Below are positions 1 through 5,629 of a stretch of 5,629 bases of DNA, piece after piece. The stretch is from Tissierellales bacterium. GTDB lineage: Bacteria > Bacillota_A > Clostridia > Tissierellales > JASKZW01. The notes beneath the pieces are model-generated. The model ran no database searches. It was not told the origin of the DNA and saw only the letters and a program-made list of their open reading frames with translations. Position 1 is the first letter of the stretch; the number at the start of each line of letters is the position of its first letter. The position numbers were made by a program, and so were the translations under genes. Location of the stretch: positions 1 to 5,629 of the forward strand of contig JASKZW010000116.1 of the NCBI GenBank assembly GCA_030147425.1, given 5' to 3'.

Positions 1-33
1 TATATCTATACCTAAAATCTTTACCTTTTCCAT
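1..33 (-). CDS. Start of a probable TagA/WecG/CpsF-family glycosyltransferase (partial, runs off the window)
   Basis: Only the first 11 codons are in the window, starting at ATG 33-31 and reading MEKVKILGIDI. The K-[VI]-x-I-L-G-[IV]-x-[IV] opening is typical of the TagA/WecG/CpsF family, which adds N-acetylmannosaminyl or similar sugars to a lipid-linked GlcNAc. The start is supported by AGGTG at 43-39, five bases upstream and overlapping the csaB stop codon. Family knowledge supports the call: in S-layer glycan pathways such as that of Paenibacillus alvei, TagA makes the ManNAc-containing lipid intermediate that CsaB pyruvylates, and the two genes often lie together. Eleven residues cannot prove the family, so the call rests on the N-terminus plus context. 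The frame stays open to the window edge. Confidence 0.6.
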   Translation of the reverse strand, partial: MEKVKILGIDI

Positions 34-44
34 CTTTACACCTA
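34..44 (-). promoter_or_regulatory. Ribosome binding site of the TagA-like gene, overlapping the csaB stop
   Basis: Reading the minus strand, TAG (csaB stop, 44-42) merges into AGGTG (43-39), followed by a 5-base spacer and ATG at 33-31. Stop and Shine-Dalgarno sharing bases suggests translational coupling of the two genes. Confidence 0.6.
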
Positions 45-1142
45 CTTTTCTAATAAATCTAAAGCTAAGTCTGTGTTTCTTATTGCCTCATCTTTTAGAT
101 AATGTTCTTTTTCCAATAAATTTTTTCTTATATCTTGCCTATTCTCCCAAACATAATCTATATTATCTACTAAATTATCTGCACTTAAAGAGTCTACGTC
201 TAACATAGTATTTATATCTATACTTTTTAAAAAGCCTATTATCTTAGGGTCATAAACTAATCCAACCATAGGAACTCCTTGACTTGCTGCATATATAAGA
301 GAGTGTAATCTCATTGCAACTAAGAGTTCTAATTGATTTATTATCCCCATAAGATAATCTACTGGATATTTTTTGCTCAATATATAAATTCGATTAGAAG
401 AACTAGACAACAACTCCTTACTAATATTTAAGTCTTCAGGATAATGCATAGGTATAAGTAATATATTTGCATCATATTTTTCAGCAATTATAGCAATTGT
501 CTTAGATAATTCTTCTATTATTTTTTTTGAGTTCGACCATTCCCTTATAGAAATCCCTATTAAAGGCTTGTCTAAAGGTATGGACTCATCTTCAAAAACC
601 TTCTTAACCTTCTCATAGGGCTGAGCATCTAACATAAAAACTGGATCAGCTGTTAGGTGAACATTAGGATTTTTCACACCTAGTTCCTTTAAAAAATCTA
701 CCGAGTCCTGGTCTCTTAAGGTTATTAAATCTGCTTTCTCTAATGTCTTTTTGGTAAGTCTCCTGTTTATTTTGCCATTTATAGGCCCTACTCCATTTGC
801 ATAGATCATAACCTTCTTCTTGTAATACTTTGCTAAATTAATTATAGATAAGTAATAGAGGAGGGACCTAGTACTTGTTATATCTTGAAGGAGGCTTCCT
901 CCTCCAGATATAAGCATGTCTGATTTCTTTATTCCTTCCCTAACCTCTCCTATACTAAACCTATTTACTGCATCTATTTGATATACTTTTCTTGTAAAAG
1001 GAGGATTATAAGATAGTGCTGTTAAGTTTAAATTTGTATCTCTTTCTTTAAAGTCCTTTACCATAGCCTTTAATATTGCATCATCTCCACTATTATCAAA
1101 GCCATAGTAACCTGAAATTAAAATAGATTTAGACTTTTCCAT
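42..1142 (-). CDS. csaB: CsaB-type polysaccharide pyruvyl transferase
   Basis: A 366-residue protein of the usual length for CsaB, a cytoplasmic enzyme that transfers pyruvate from phosphoenolpyruvate as a ketal onto secondary cell wall polymer sugars, creating the ligand for SLH domains. Visible landmarks are GYYGFDNSGDDAIL (11-24), SGGGSLLQD (79-87) followed by TSTRSLLYYL, ANGVGPI (115-121), TLRDQDS (141-147), TADPVF (164-169), ISIREW (198-203) and AMRLHSLIYAASQGVP (276-291). The Arg of the TLRDQDS segment (143) and His280 in MRLH are in positions conserved in pyruvyl transferases and are the likely catalytic residues. There is no signal peptide or membrane segment. ATG at 1142-1140 follows an AGGGGGGA ribosome site. 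The gene lies 10 bases after the O-antigen ligase-like gene and 8 bases before the TagA-like start, consistent with glycan pyruvylation. No truncation or missing motif was seen. A different acceptor than the classical SLH polymer remains possible. Confidence 0.92.
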   Translation of the reverse strand: MEKSKSILISGYYGFDNSGDDAILKAMVKDFKERDTNLNLTALSYNPPFTRKVYQIDAVNRFSIGEVREGIKKSDMLISGGGSLLQDITSTRSLLYYLSIINLAKYYKKKVMIYANGVGPINGKINRRLTKKTLEKADLITLRDQDSVDFLKELGVKNPNVHLTADPVFMLDAQPYEKVKKVFEDESIPLDKPLIGISIREWSNSKKIIEELSKTIAIIAEKYDANILLIPMHYPEDLNISKELLSSSSNRIYILSKKYPVDYLMGIINQLELLVAMRLHSLIYAASQGVPMVGLVYDPKIIGFLKSIDINTMLDVDSLSADNLVDNIDYVWENRQDIRKNLLEKEHYLKDEAIRNTDLALDLLEK

Positions 1143-1146
1143 CCTA

Positions 1147-1154
1147 TCCCCCCT
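1147..1154 (-). promoter_or_regulatory. Ribosome binding site of csaB
   Basis: On the minus strand, TAGGGGGGATAGG precedes ATG at 1142-1140. The AGGGGGGA element overlaps the stop codon of the upstream ligase gene (1155-1153), so ribosomes finishing that gene sit on the csaB start. Confidence 0.6.
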
Positions 1155-2478
1155 ATACTTTTTCCTTAGATATATTCTCTATTGTTAAAATTAAAGCTAT
1201 TAGCAGCCAAAAACTTATTATGATTTTAGGCAAATACAATACACTTTCTACTAAACCATGAGTTAAAACTGCCACTAAACCAGATACAACTCCAGCCATC
1301 ATTAGATTTAAATATTTATCTTCACTATCCCTCCTTGATAGAATAGCATACTTAAATATAAGAAATAAGAAAAATATAAAAGCTAAGAATCCTACCACAC
1401 CTAGCTCTGCTAAAGTTTCTAAAATAGTATTATGAGCATGCTGGGTAGGCATAGTTCTTGTATATTTTCCAAAGGCAATTTTAAATGGTATATAACCAAA
1501 GCCTACTCCTACTAGCCAGTTATCTCTTATAACTTCTGTAGATATTTGCCATATTTTAAATCTATAAGAACTAGATGAATCATTAGTATTAGCAATACTT
1601 AGAAGTCTATTTAATATAGTCTGAGGCAGTAGGTAAACAATACCTAGTGCTGCTGGAATAGAAAGTAATAGAAACCTTCTATCAACTAATAATATATATG
1701 TTAAAGCTGATGCTGCAAAACCTAACCAACCACCTCTTGATAGGGTTAAAAGCATAGCCAAAACATTTATAAGTGTTGTTCCTAAAAATAGCATCTTTTT
1801 CCAAAAGCCTGTATTATACCAAAACAAAGCAACTGATATAGGTATTATCATTATTAAATACTCAGCTAATATATTTGGATTTTTAAAAACTGAGTAAACC
1901 CTAACCCTGACATCAGGATTGTTTTTTACATCTACCCAGGCTGCATCCATCTCTACACCTACAACATACTGGTATAAACCATACAGGGACACTAGACTGG
2001 CTGATGCTACTAAGAAAGTTAATATTTTATTTAACTTCTCCTTAGTATCTACTGTATTAACAAAAACAAAAGCTAAAGACATGCCTGCCATATGGATAGC
2101 TAGGTCTCTTAAGCTTCCTTTAAAATCACTTGAAGTAATTGTAGATATTAAAATTACAATAAAGTAAATAAAAATACCAAAAATTAATTTATTTACCTGT
2201 AACTTTCCTGGCTTCTCTACTATGCTCTTATATATATATAAGAACAATAAAAAATACATATATATTAACAAAAGACTATTTGGGAAAAATGGAAGTAAAA
2301 ACACTCCTGCCCATAAGGCTATTTGTATATCATAAACACTTAGGACTAGGCCAAGAAAAGCCATTAATCCAAGGGCAAATAACTTTACTGGCAATACCAT
2401 ATAGGCTAAGCCAAGTAAAATTCCTATTAATAAGAACAAAATACTTCCATTCTTCTCCCTTATATTTTTTACCACCAC
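1153..2478 (-). CDS. O-antigen ligase/polymerase (Wzy/WaaL/RfaL) family membrane protein
   Basis: A 441-residue, very hydrophobic protein with roughly 12 membrane segments. Most lie in residues 12-172 and 203-285, followed by an outward loop (about 286-352) and further segments at about 354-378, 390-412 and 418-434. Family landmarks are VFKNPNILAEYL (197-208), TLSRGGWLGF (245-254), SYRFKIW (304-310), a GVGFGY turn (324-329), HAHNTILETLAELGVVGF (347-364) and HGLVES (407-412). The Arg in SRGGW and the His in HAHN match positions important in bacterial O-antigen ligases. In this family the enzyme moves or polymerises an undecaprenyl-linked glycan outside the membrane; in a Gram-positive the acceptor may be peptidoglycan, a protein or another glycan chain. 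The start is GTG at 2478, with a second GTG at 2475 also possible; AGGAGG lies at 2490-2485. It overlaps the upstream gene by 10 bases. Ligase versus polymerase cannot be decided from sequence alone. Confidence 0.88.
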   Translation of the reverse strand: MVVKNIREKNGSILFLLIGILLGLAYMVLPVKLFALGLMAFLGLVLSVYDIQIALWAGVFLLPFFPNSLLLIYMYFLLFLYIYKSIVEKPGKLQVNKLIFGIFIYFIVILISTITSSDFKGSLRDLAIHMAGMSLAFVFVNTVDTKEKLNKILTFLVASASLVSLYGLYQYVVGVEMDAAWVDVKNNPDVRVRVYSVFKNPNILAEYLIMIIPISVALFWYNTGFWKKMLFLGTTLINVLAMLLTLSRGGWLGFAASALTYILLVDRRFLLLSIPAALGIVYLLPQTILNRLLSIANTNDSSSSYRFKIWQISTEVIRDNWLVGVGFGYIPFKIAFGKYTRTMPTQHAHNTILETLAELGVVGFLAFIFFLFLIFKYAILSRRDSEDKYLNLMMAGVVSGLVAVLTHGLVESVLYLPKIIISFWLLIALILTIENISKEKV

Positions 2479-3023
2479 TGATCCCCTCCTTCATCTACAG
2501 AGAGGATATTATTTATCATTTGTCCTATAAAAGAATTATCATAATAAGCTACTAAACTATCTTCTCTATTTATAATAAAAACAGAAAGTAAGAATAAAGC
2601 TACTGATACTTTCATAGAATTTGATCCTAGGGATTTATTAGCTATATTTAAAAGAATTATAGTTGAACTAAACCCTAAAAAAAGCAAAGCTAGATTAAAT
2701 ATAAGGCTATCTATGTCCTCTAAAACCTTTTTCCTTGTTGATGATATATAACTAGTTTTGCTAATTTTTTTGTAAAAAGTCGATAAACCTTCCAAAACTT
2801 TCTCTATAGATTTTAATATTTTTTCTAATAGCTTATAGGTATAGCTCTTGTCAATAATAAGCTTTTTTTCATTAAATAGACTTACAATAACCGAACCTGA
2901 TGATAGTTTATTTAAGGTCCTAGTTAAGCTATCCACTATTTTCTTCAAAAAGCTATAATTATAACTAAAAGTGATTTTATCCCAAAGTTTAGATAGTAGC
3001 CCTACTACATAACTATTATACAT
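2469..3023 (-). CDS. Unrecognised two-TM protein with internal repeats, next to the O-antigen ligase-like gene
   Basis: A 184-residue protein that I cannot assign to a named family. Residues 1-105 are basic, rich in Lys, Ser, Leu and Ile, and probably helical. Two hydrophobic stretches follow (about 108-127 and 137-151), then a short polar tail ending GGDQWW. The N-terminal part contains an ungapped duplication with a 40-residue period: residues 3-40 and 43-80 share 13 of 38 identical positions, best seen as SYNYSFLKKI (20-29) against SYTYKLLEKI (60-69). Looser copies begin at 91 and 164. ATG at 3023-3021 has AGGAG seven bases upstream; the gene starts 15 bases after the DUF4330 stop and its last codons overlap the ligase-like gene. 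Amphipathic helices lying along the inner membrane face, anchored by the two TMs, are a plausible reading. A role as ligase or assembly partner is inferred only from position. The protein looks intact, with no frameshift. Confidence 0.8.
   Translation of the reverse strand: MYNSYVVGLLSKLWDKITFSYNYSFLKKIVDSLTRTLNKLSSGSVIVSLFNEKKLIIDKSYTYKLLEKILKSIEKVLEGLSTFYKKISKTSYISSTRKKVLEDIDSLIFNLALLFLGFSSTIILLNIANKSLGSNSMKVSVALFLLSVFIINREDSLVAYYDNSFIGQMINNILSVDEGGDQWW
2485..2490 (-). promoter_or_regulatory. Ribosome binding site deciding the GTG start of the ligase-like gene
   Basis: AGGAGG on the minus strand is 6 bases from GTG 2478-2476 and 9 bases from the second GTG 2475-2473, so either can serve. 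The site lies inside the last codons (Glu-Gly-Gly-Asp) of the preceding gene, a layout typical of coupled translation. Confidence 0.7.
2514..3017 (-). repeat. Degenerate protein-level repeats within the two-TM protein
   Basis: The translated repeat has the form x-S-[YVF]-x-x-x-x-[LIF]. Copies are NSYVVGLL (residue 3), FSYNYSFL (19), GSVIVSLF (43), KSYTYKLL (59), a weaker TSYISSTR (90) and NSFIGQMI (163). The first four form two pairs spaced 16 and 16 residues apart, with an exact 40-residue offset between pairs. The DNA is not obviously repetitive, so the duplication is old. Confidence 0.55.
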
Positions 3024-3030
3024 ATAACCA

Positions 3031-3035
3031 CTCCT
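3031..3035 (-). promoter_or_regulatory. Ribosome binding site of the two-TM repeat protein gene
   Basis: AGGAG on the minus strand sits in the 15-base gap after the DUF4330 stop (3041-3039), seven bases before ATG 3023-3021. It supports this ATG as the start. Confidence 0.6.
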
Positions 3036-3038
3036 AGC

Positions 3039-3524
3039 CTATTTTTTTACCTCTATATCCATTACAGTTCCTGTAAATGCTGCCTTTTTATTCTTAACCC
3101 TATAAGATATGCCTACTCTCATCTGTTCTTCTCCTGCTACAATAACATCTTGGCTGTCCTTTACATCTGCCTTAACCTTAAAATTTACCACATACTTATT
3201 AGGTACTTCTGATTCTATCCATTCATTGTCACCTTCAATTACATCCTTGTAAGGTTCTACCTTTACTTCTACAACTTCTCCTATTAAAGTTCCCTTGTCA
3301 TAGTGAAATACTTGGTCTCCTTCAGCAATTTGATTAACTGTTGCCATCCTAACATTAGAAACCTCAAAGTCTATTAAGGCCTCTGATACCTTACCAGTTA
3401 CTGTTGGTTTTGACTTAAATCTACTTGCTCCTCCAACTACTAATAGTACTACTACAAGCAATACAGATAAATCAATAATATTTATTAAACCAAATAATTT
3501 CCCTTTTTCATCTATTACCTTCAT
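3039..3524 (-). CDS. DUF4330 domain protein, single-pass membrane anchored
   Basis: A 161-residue protein matching the DUF4330 family in length and layout. It has a short N-terminus with the characteristic GKLFGLINIIDL (8-19), one membrane segment (about 13-32, ending in VVVLLVVGG), and a beta-rich domain (about 40-161) with alternating hydrophobic residues. Within it, IAEGDQVFHYDKGTLIGEVV (66-85) looks like a small beta-barrel element. The N-terminus is probably cytoplasmic and the domain outside, which is inferred from the TM position. The family has no established biochemical function that I know of; it recurs beside glycan genes in Firmicutes. The start ATG 3524-3522 is one base after the glycosyltransferase stop, with GGAGG (3535-3531) inside the end of that gene, so the two are probably translationally coupled. 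A structural or scaffolding role in envelope glycan export or assembly is a guess from context. Confidence 0.82.
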   Translation of the reverse strand: MKVIDEKGKLFGLINIIDLSVLLVVVLLVVGGASRFKSKPTVTGKVSEALIDFEVSNVRMATVNQIAEGDQVFHYDKGTLIGEVVEVKVEPYKDVIEGDNEWIESEVPNKYVVNFKVKADVKDSQDVIVAGEEQMRVGISYRVKNKKAAFTGTVMDIEVKK

Positions 3525-3525
3525 C

Positions 3526-4659
3526 TTAATCCTCCACCTTCAATATTTTTTTATATATTTCTATATGACTTTCAGCCATACTATCTGAAGAATAGTTTTC
3601 TTCAACCGTCTTATATAGATTTTCACCCATCGTTTTTATTTTTACCTCGTCCTGGCCTAGAGCTAAAACCTTATCTGCCATTCCTTCATAATCACCTACA
3701 TCAACTAAATATCCATTATGATCATCTTTAACTAACTTTGATAAGCCTCCTACCCTTGTTGAGAGAATTGTTTTTTTCAACTTTGCCCCCTCTAAAATTG
3801 AATACGGAAAGCTCTCGCTTTTTGAAGTTAAGACATTTATATCTATCGCGTTAAAAATATCATAAGGATTTTCTACAAATCCTAAAAAGTGAATATAATC
3901 TTCTAACTTTTTATCCTTAACCTTTGCCTTTAATTCTTCCTCTCGCTGCCCATTCCCAGCTATTAAAAACTTAAAATTCTTATCCTTACTTAACACTTTT
4001 TCAGCCATCTTGATAAATGTGTCATGATCTTTTACTTCATCTAACCTTGCAACTATAGCTAATAGAACCTCTCCATTATAATCTATCTTATATTTTTTAA
4101 GAAAACTATCCTTAGGCATATAGTTAACTTCTGAATCTAAGTCAATACCATTATAGGATACAAATATTTTGTCTGCCTTAAATCCCCTTTCAATTAGCAT
4201 CTCTTTAAATTGATCCGATATAGCTATATAATACTTAAAACTTTTAAGAGCTATAACATTTAGGGGGGTAAAGATAATTTTTTTAAGAAAGTTATCCTTA
4301 AAATCTAATTTATAGTCACTGTGAATAGTAGTAACTATAGGAATATTTATTTTAGATTTTAAAAACATAGCTATAAAATTAGCTCTTGCCCCATGGCAAT
4401 GTAAAATATCATAAGAGTTTTCCTCTATTTCTTTTTGCAATCTAGATATTACGCTTAAATCAAATCTAGAGCTTTGTTGAAATACCTCTATATCTATACC
4501 TTCTTTTTCTAAATCCCTGTAAAACGTGTCCTCTATAAAACAAATTACCTTTGCATCTATTTTTCCCTCTAAACCCTTCATTAAAGATATTAGATGGGTT
4601 TTTGCTCCTCCTGTGTCTCCTCCACTAATTAAATGAAGCACCTTCATATTTAACATCAC
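3526..4659 (-). CDS. Glycosyltransferase family 4 (GT-B fold)
   Basis: A 377-residue soluble GT-B enzyme that would transfer a sugar from a nucleotide-sugar donor to a growing lipid-linked glycan at the inner membrane face. The N-terminal acceptor domain begins VLHLISGGDTGGAKTHL (7-23), followed by ILHCHGARANF (85-95) and TTIHSDYKLDF (110-120). The C-terminal donor domain has VSYNGIDL (167-174), VARLDEVKDHDTF (203-215), LIAGNGQREEEL (232-243), IHFLGF (256-261) and the family's E-x7-E motif (Glu282 to Glu290, within SESFPYSILEGA). VGGLSKLVKDDHNGYLV (303-319) is also typical. Numbering is from GTG 4659. ATG 4656 has better spacing (8 bases) from AAGGA, and ATG 4647 would start at MKVLHLI where many relatives begin, so the start is uncertain by up to four codons. 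It begins 8 bases after the deacetylase stop. Donor sugar and linkage cannot be read from sequence. Confidence 0.9.
   Translation of the reverse strand: MMLNMKVLHLISGGDTGGAKTHLISLMKGLEGKIDAKVICFIEDTFYRDLEKEGIDIEVFQQSSRFDLSVISRLQKEIEENSYDILHCHGARANFIAMFLKSKINIPIVTTIHSDYKLDFKDNFLKKIIFTPLNVIALKSFKYYIAISDQFKEMLIERGFKADKIFVSYNGIDLDSEVNYMPKDSFLKKYKIDYNGEVLLAIVARLDEVKDHDTFIKMAEKVLSKDKNFKFLIAGNGQREEELKAKVKDKKLEDYIHFLGFVENPYDIFNAIDINVLTSKSESFPYSILEGAKLKKTILSTRVGGLSKLVKDDHNGYLVDVGDYEGMADKVLALGQDEVKIKTMGENLYKTVEENYSSDSMAESHIEIYKKILKVED
3531..3535 (-). promoter_or_regulatory. Ribosome binding site of the DUF4330 gene inside the glycosyltransferase 3' end
   Basis: GGAGG on the minus strand is formed by the Val-Glu-Asp codons at the end of the glycosyltransferase gene, six bases before ATG 3524-3522. 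Only one base separates stop and start. Confidence 0.65.
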
Positions 4660-4664
4660 CCTAA

Positions 4665-4669
4665 TCCTT
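4665..4669 (-). promoter_or_regulatory. Ribosome binding site of the glycosyltransferase gene, overlapping the deacetylase stop
   Basis: AAGGA on the minus strand shares bases with the TAA stop of the deacetylase (4670-4668). Spacing is 5 bases to GTG 4659 and 8 bases to ATG 4656; a second weak AGGGTG (4662-4657) could serve ATG 4647. This is why the start is left open. Confidence 0.5.
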
Positions 4670-5567
4670 ATATATATTTCTTTCCTATTTCTGACATATA
4701 TTCATCTTTTAACTTTTTATTTTTTAAATAACTTAAGATTAAATTATATCTACTACTTAATTGCCTAAAATCAGTTGGATTAAAATCTTTCTCTATAAGA
4801 TACCTGTCAATACTTTTTAATTCTTCTGAATTTACATTAACAAAAGATTCAACTGCATAGGAACCATCTGCTAGTAATCTTTTAGCCCTGTCTACAGCCT
4901 TAAAAGCATCAAATCCCATAACATATTGAGATTCAAATACCTTATAAAGTTCATCTTTATTTATAAAATCTCTCTTATTAACAATTGAAATACTGTTTAT
5001 ATATTTAGGACTTAGTCTTGTATTTACCTCATACATGTAAATATTATTAAAATAACCATTTAAGGACGATATTAAAAGCCTAGTAGTATTTACATGGTCA
5101 GGGTGTCCATCTAATAGAAAAGGTGTATATATAATGTCTGGCTTAACTTCCTCTATTAGCTGACTTAGCTTTAAAATAATCTCATTATTTAAGTCTACTT
5201 GCCCATCTGGTATATCTAAAAAACCTAAATGGTCTATACCTGCTTTTTTCTGTAGCCTTCTTGCTTCTACTTTTCTTTCCTCTATCAGTTCCTCTTTAGA
5301 CAAATGGGAACTAGCCCCACTTCCATCAGTCATATACAAACAATATATTTTATCCTTATTTCTTTTATGCTTTATTATAGTAGATCCTAAAGCAATAGTC
5401 TCATCATCTACATGGGGTGATAAAATTAAAATATTTTGCTCTGACTTTTCAAACATCTTATCTCTTGAAAAAAATCTTTTACTGCTAAATTCATAGTAAA
5501 AATAAAGAAATATTTTATTTAAAAGAATCATAGGATATTTCAATATTTTTTTTATTAAGTTTCTCAC
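4668..5567 (-). CDS. PIG-L/LmbE-family metal-dependent deacetylase with N-terminal membrane segment
   Basis: A 299-residue protein of the PIG-L/LmbE family, zinc hydrolases that usually remove the N-acetyl group from GlcNAc-type substrates. The first metal motif is SPHVDDETIALG (50-61), a variant of the family PHPDDE with Val for the usual Pro. The second is DGHPDHVNT (153-161). His52, Asp55 and His158 are the expected zinc ligands and Asp54 the likely general base. YMTDGSGASS (78-87), EERKVEARR (96-104) and GFLDIPDG (115-122) are other family landmarks. Residues 8-26 form a basic-hydrophobic segment rich in Leu, Ile, Phe and Tyr that may tether the enzyme to the membrane; the core begins near 43. 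The start is GTG 5567-5565, fixed by AGGAGG at 5580-5575. Lying next to a GT4 gene, it probably deacetylates a sugar of the same glycan or its lipid intermediate. Other PIG-L substrates are possible. Confidence 0.88.
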   Translation of the reverse strand: MRNLIKKILKYPMILLNKIFLYFYYEFSSKRFFSRDKMFEKSEQNILILSPHVDDETIALGSTIIKHKRNKDKIYCLYMTDGSGASSHLSKEELIEERKVEARRLQKKAGIDHLGFLDIPDGQVDLNNEIILKLSQLIEEVKPDIIYTPFLLDGHPDHVNTTRLLISSLNGYFNNIYMYEVNTRLSPKYINSISIVNKRDFINKDELYKVFESQYVMGFDAFKAVDRAKRLLADGSYAVESFVNVNSEELKSIDRYLIEKDFNPTDFRQLSSRYNLILSYLKNKKLKDEYMSEIGKKYI

Positions 5568-5574
5568 CTAAATC

Positions 5575-5580
5575 CCTCCT
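5575..5580 (-). promoter_or_regulatory. Ribosome binding site fixing the GTG start of the PIG-L deacetylase
   Basis: A perfect AGGAGG on the minus strand, seven bases before GTG 5567-5565. It overlaps the TAG stop (5581-5579) of the upstream reading frame. Confidence 0.75.
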
Positions 5581-5629
5581 AGAAAAAATCAGCTTTGTAT
5601 ATTGGTACATGTTCAACTATATTGTTATT
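5579..5629 (-). CDS. 3' end of an upstream gene, unidentified (partial)
   Basis: Reading into the window on the minus strand, one frame is open for 16 codons (ending IVEHVPIYKADFF) and stops at TAG 5581-5579, inside the Shine-Dalgarno of the deacetylase gene. The other two frames hit stops within the first few codons. The stop overlapping the next ribosome site matches the other junctions of this operon, which is the main reason to accept it. Sixteen residues are too few to name a family. Confidence 0.5.
   Translation of the reverse strand, partial: NNNIVEHVPIYKADFF

Noticed and set aside
1919..2167. Plus-strand open frame of 82 codons
   Set aside because: It lies antisense within the well-supported ligase-like gene, has no recognisable motif, and no convincing ribosome site was seen. 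It is a shadow of the real gene.
2226..2243. Perfect 18-base AT palindrome (TCTTA, five TA steps, AGA)
   Set aside because: It lies inside the ligase-like gene where it encodes a Leu-Tyr-Ile-Tyr-Lys stretch of a membrane segment. Such runs are common in AT-rich coding DNA, it has no GC stem or U-tract, and it is not a terminator or operator I can support.
2280..2555. Plus-strand open frame of 91 codons
   Set aside because: It is antisense across the ligase-like gene start and the repeat protein end, with composition expected from the complement of membrane-protein codons and no motif.
3024..3038. Possible internal promoter or terminator in the 15-base gap, the longest intergenic space
   Set aside because: The gap is filled by the ribosome binding site and spacer. 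There is no hairpin and no room for a promoter. All junctions are too short for independent control elements.
5582..5629. Possible promoter region upstream of the deacetylase
   Set aside because: One frame is open through this stretch and ends in the next ribosome site, so it is more likely the tail of an upstream gene. No clear -35/-10 pair was seen.

Overview
The window is a compact block of genes, all on the minus strand, that read as part of a cell-envelope polysaccharide locus. The sequence is AT-rich (about one third G+C by eye, not counted). It has strong AGGAGG-type ribosome binding sites, GTG as well as ATG starts, and short or overlapping gene junctions. These traits, together with a CsaB-type pyruvyl transferase next to a TagA/WecG-like start and a DUF4330 protein, point to an anaerobic low-GC Firmicute of the Clostridia/Tissierellia kind. 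The species cannot be fixed from the window.

In the direction of transcription (high to low coordinates) the layout is: the last 16 codons of an unidentified gene (5629-5579); a PIG-L/LmbE-type metal-dependent deacetylase with an N-terminal hydrophobic segment (5567-4668); a GT4-type glycosyltransferase (4659-3526); a DUF4330 single-pass membrane protein (3524-3039); an unrecognised two-TM protein with an internal repeat (3023-2469); an O-antigen ligase/polymerase family membrane protein (2478-1153); csaB (1142-42); and the first 11 codons of a probable tagA/wecG family glycosyltransferase (33-1). Every junction is 15 bases or less, or overlaps, and each start has a Shine-Dalgarno sequence at or inside the end of the preceding gene. 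No promoter, terminator, RNA gene, mobile element or CRISPR was seen, so this looks like the inside of one longer operon.

A working model, which is inference, is that cytoplasmic enzymes (GT4, TagA-like, CsaB, and possibly the deacetylase) build and decorate a lipid-linked glycan. CsaB would add ketal pyruvate of the kind bound by SLH domains of S-layer proteins. The O-antigen ligase-like protein would polymerise or transfer the glycan on the outer face of the membrane. The DUF4330 protein and the repeat protein sit directly before the ligase gene and are the least understood parts. They are candidates for ligase or assembly partners. The biosynthetic theme is known; the most novel element is the 184-residue repeat protein.
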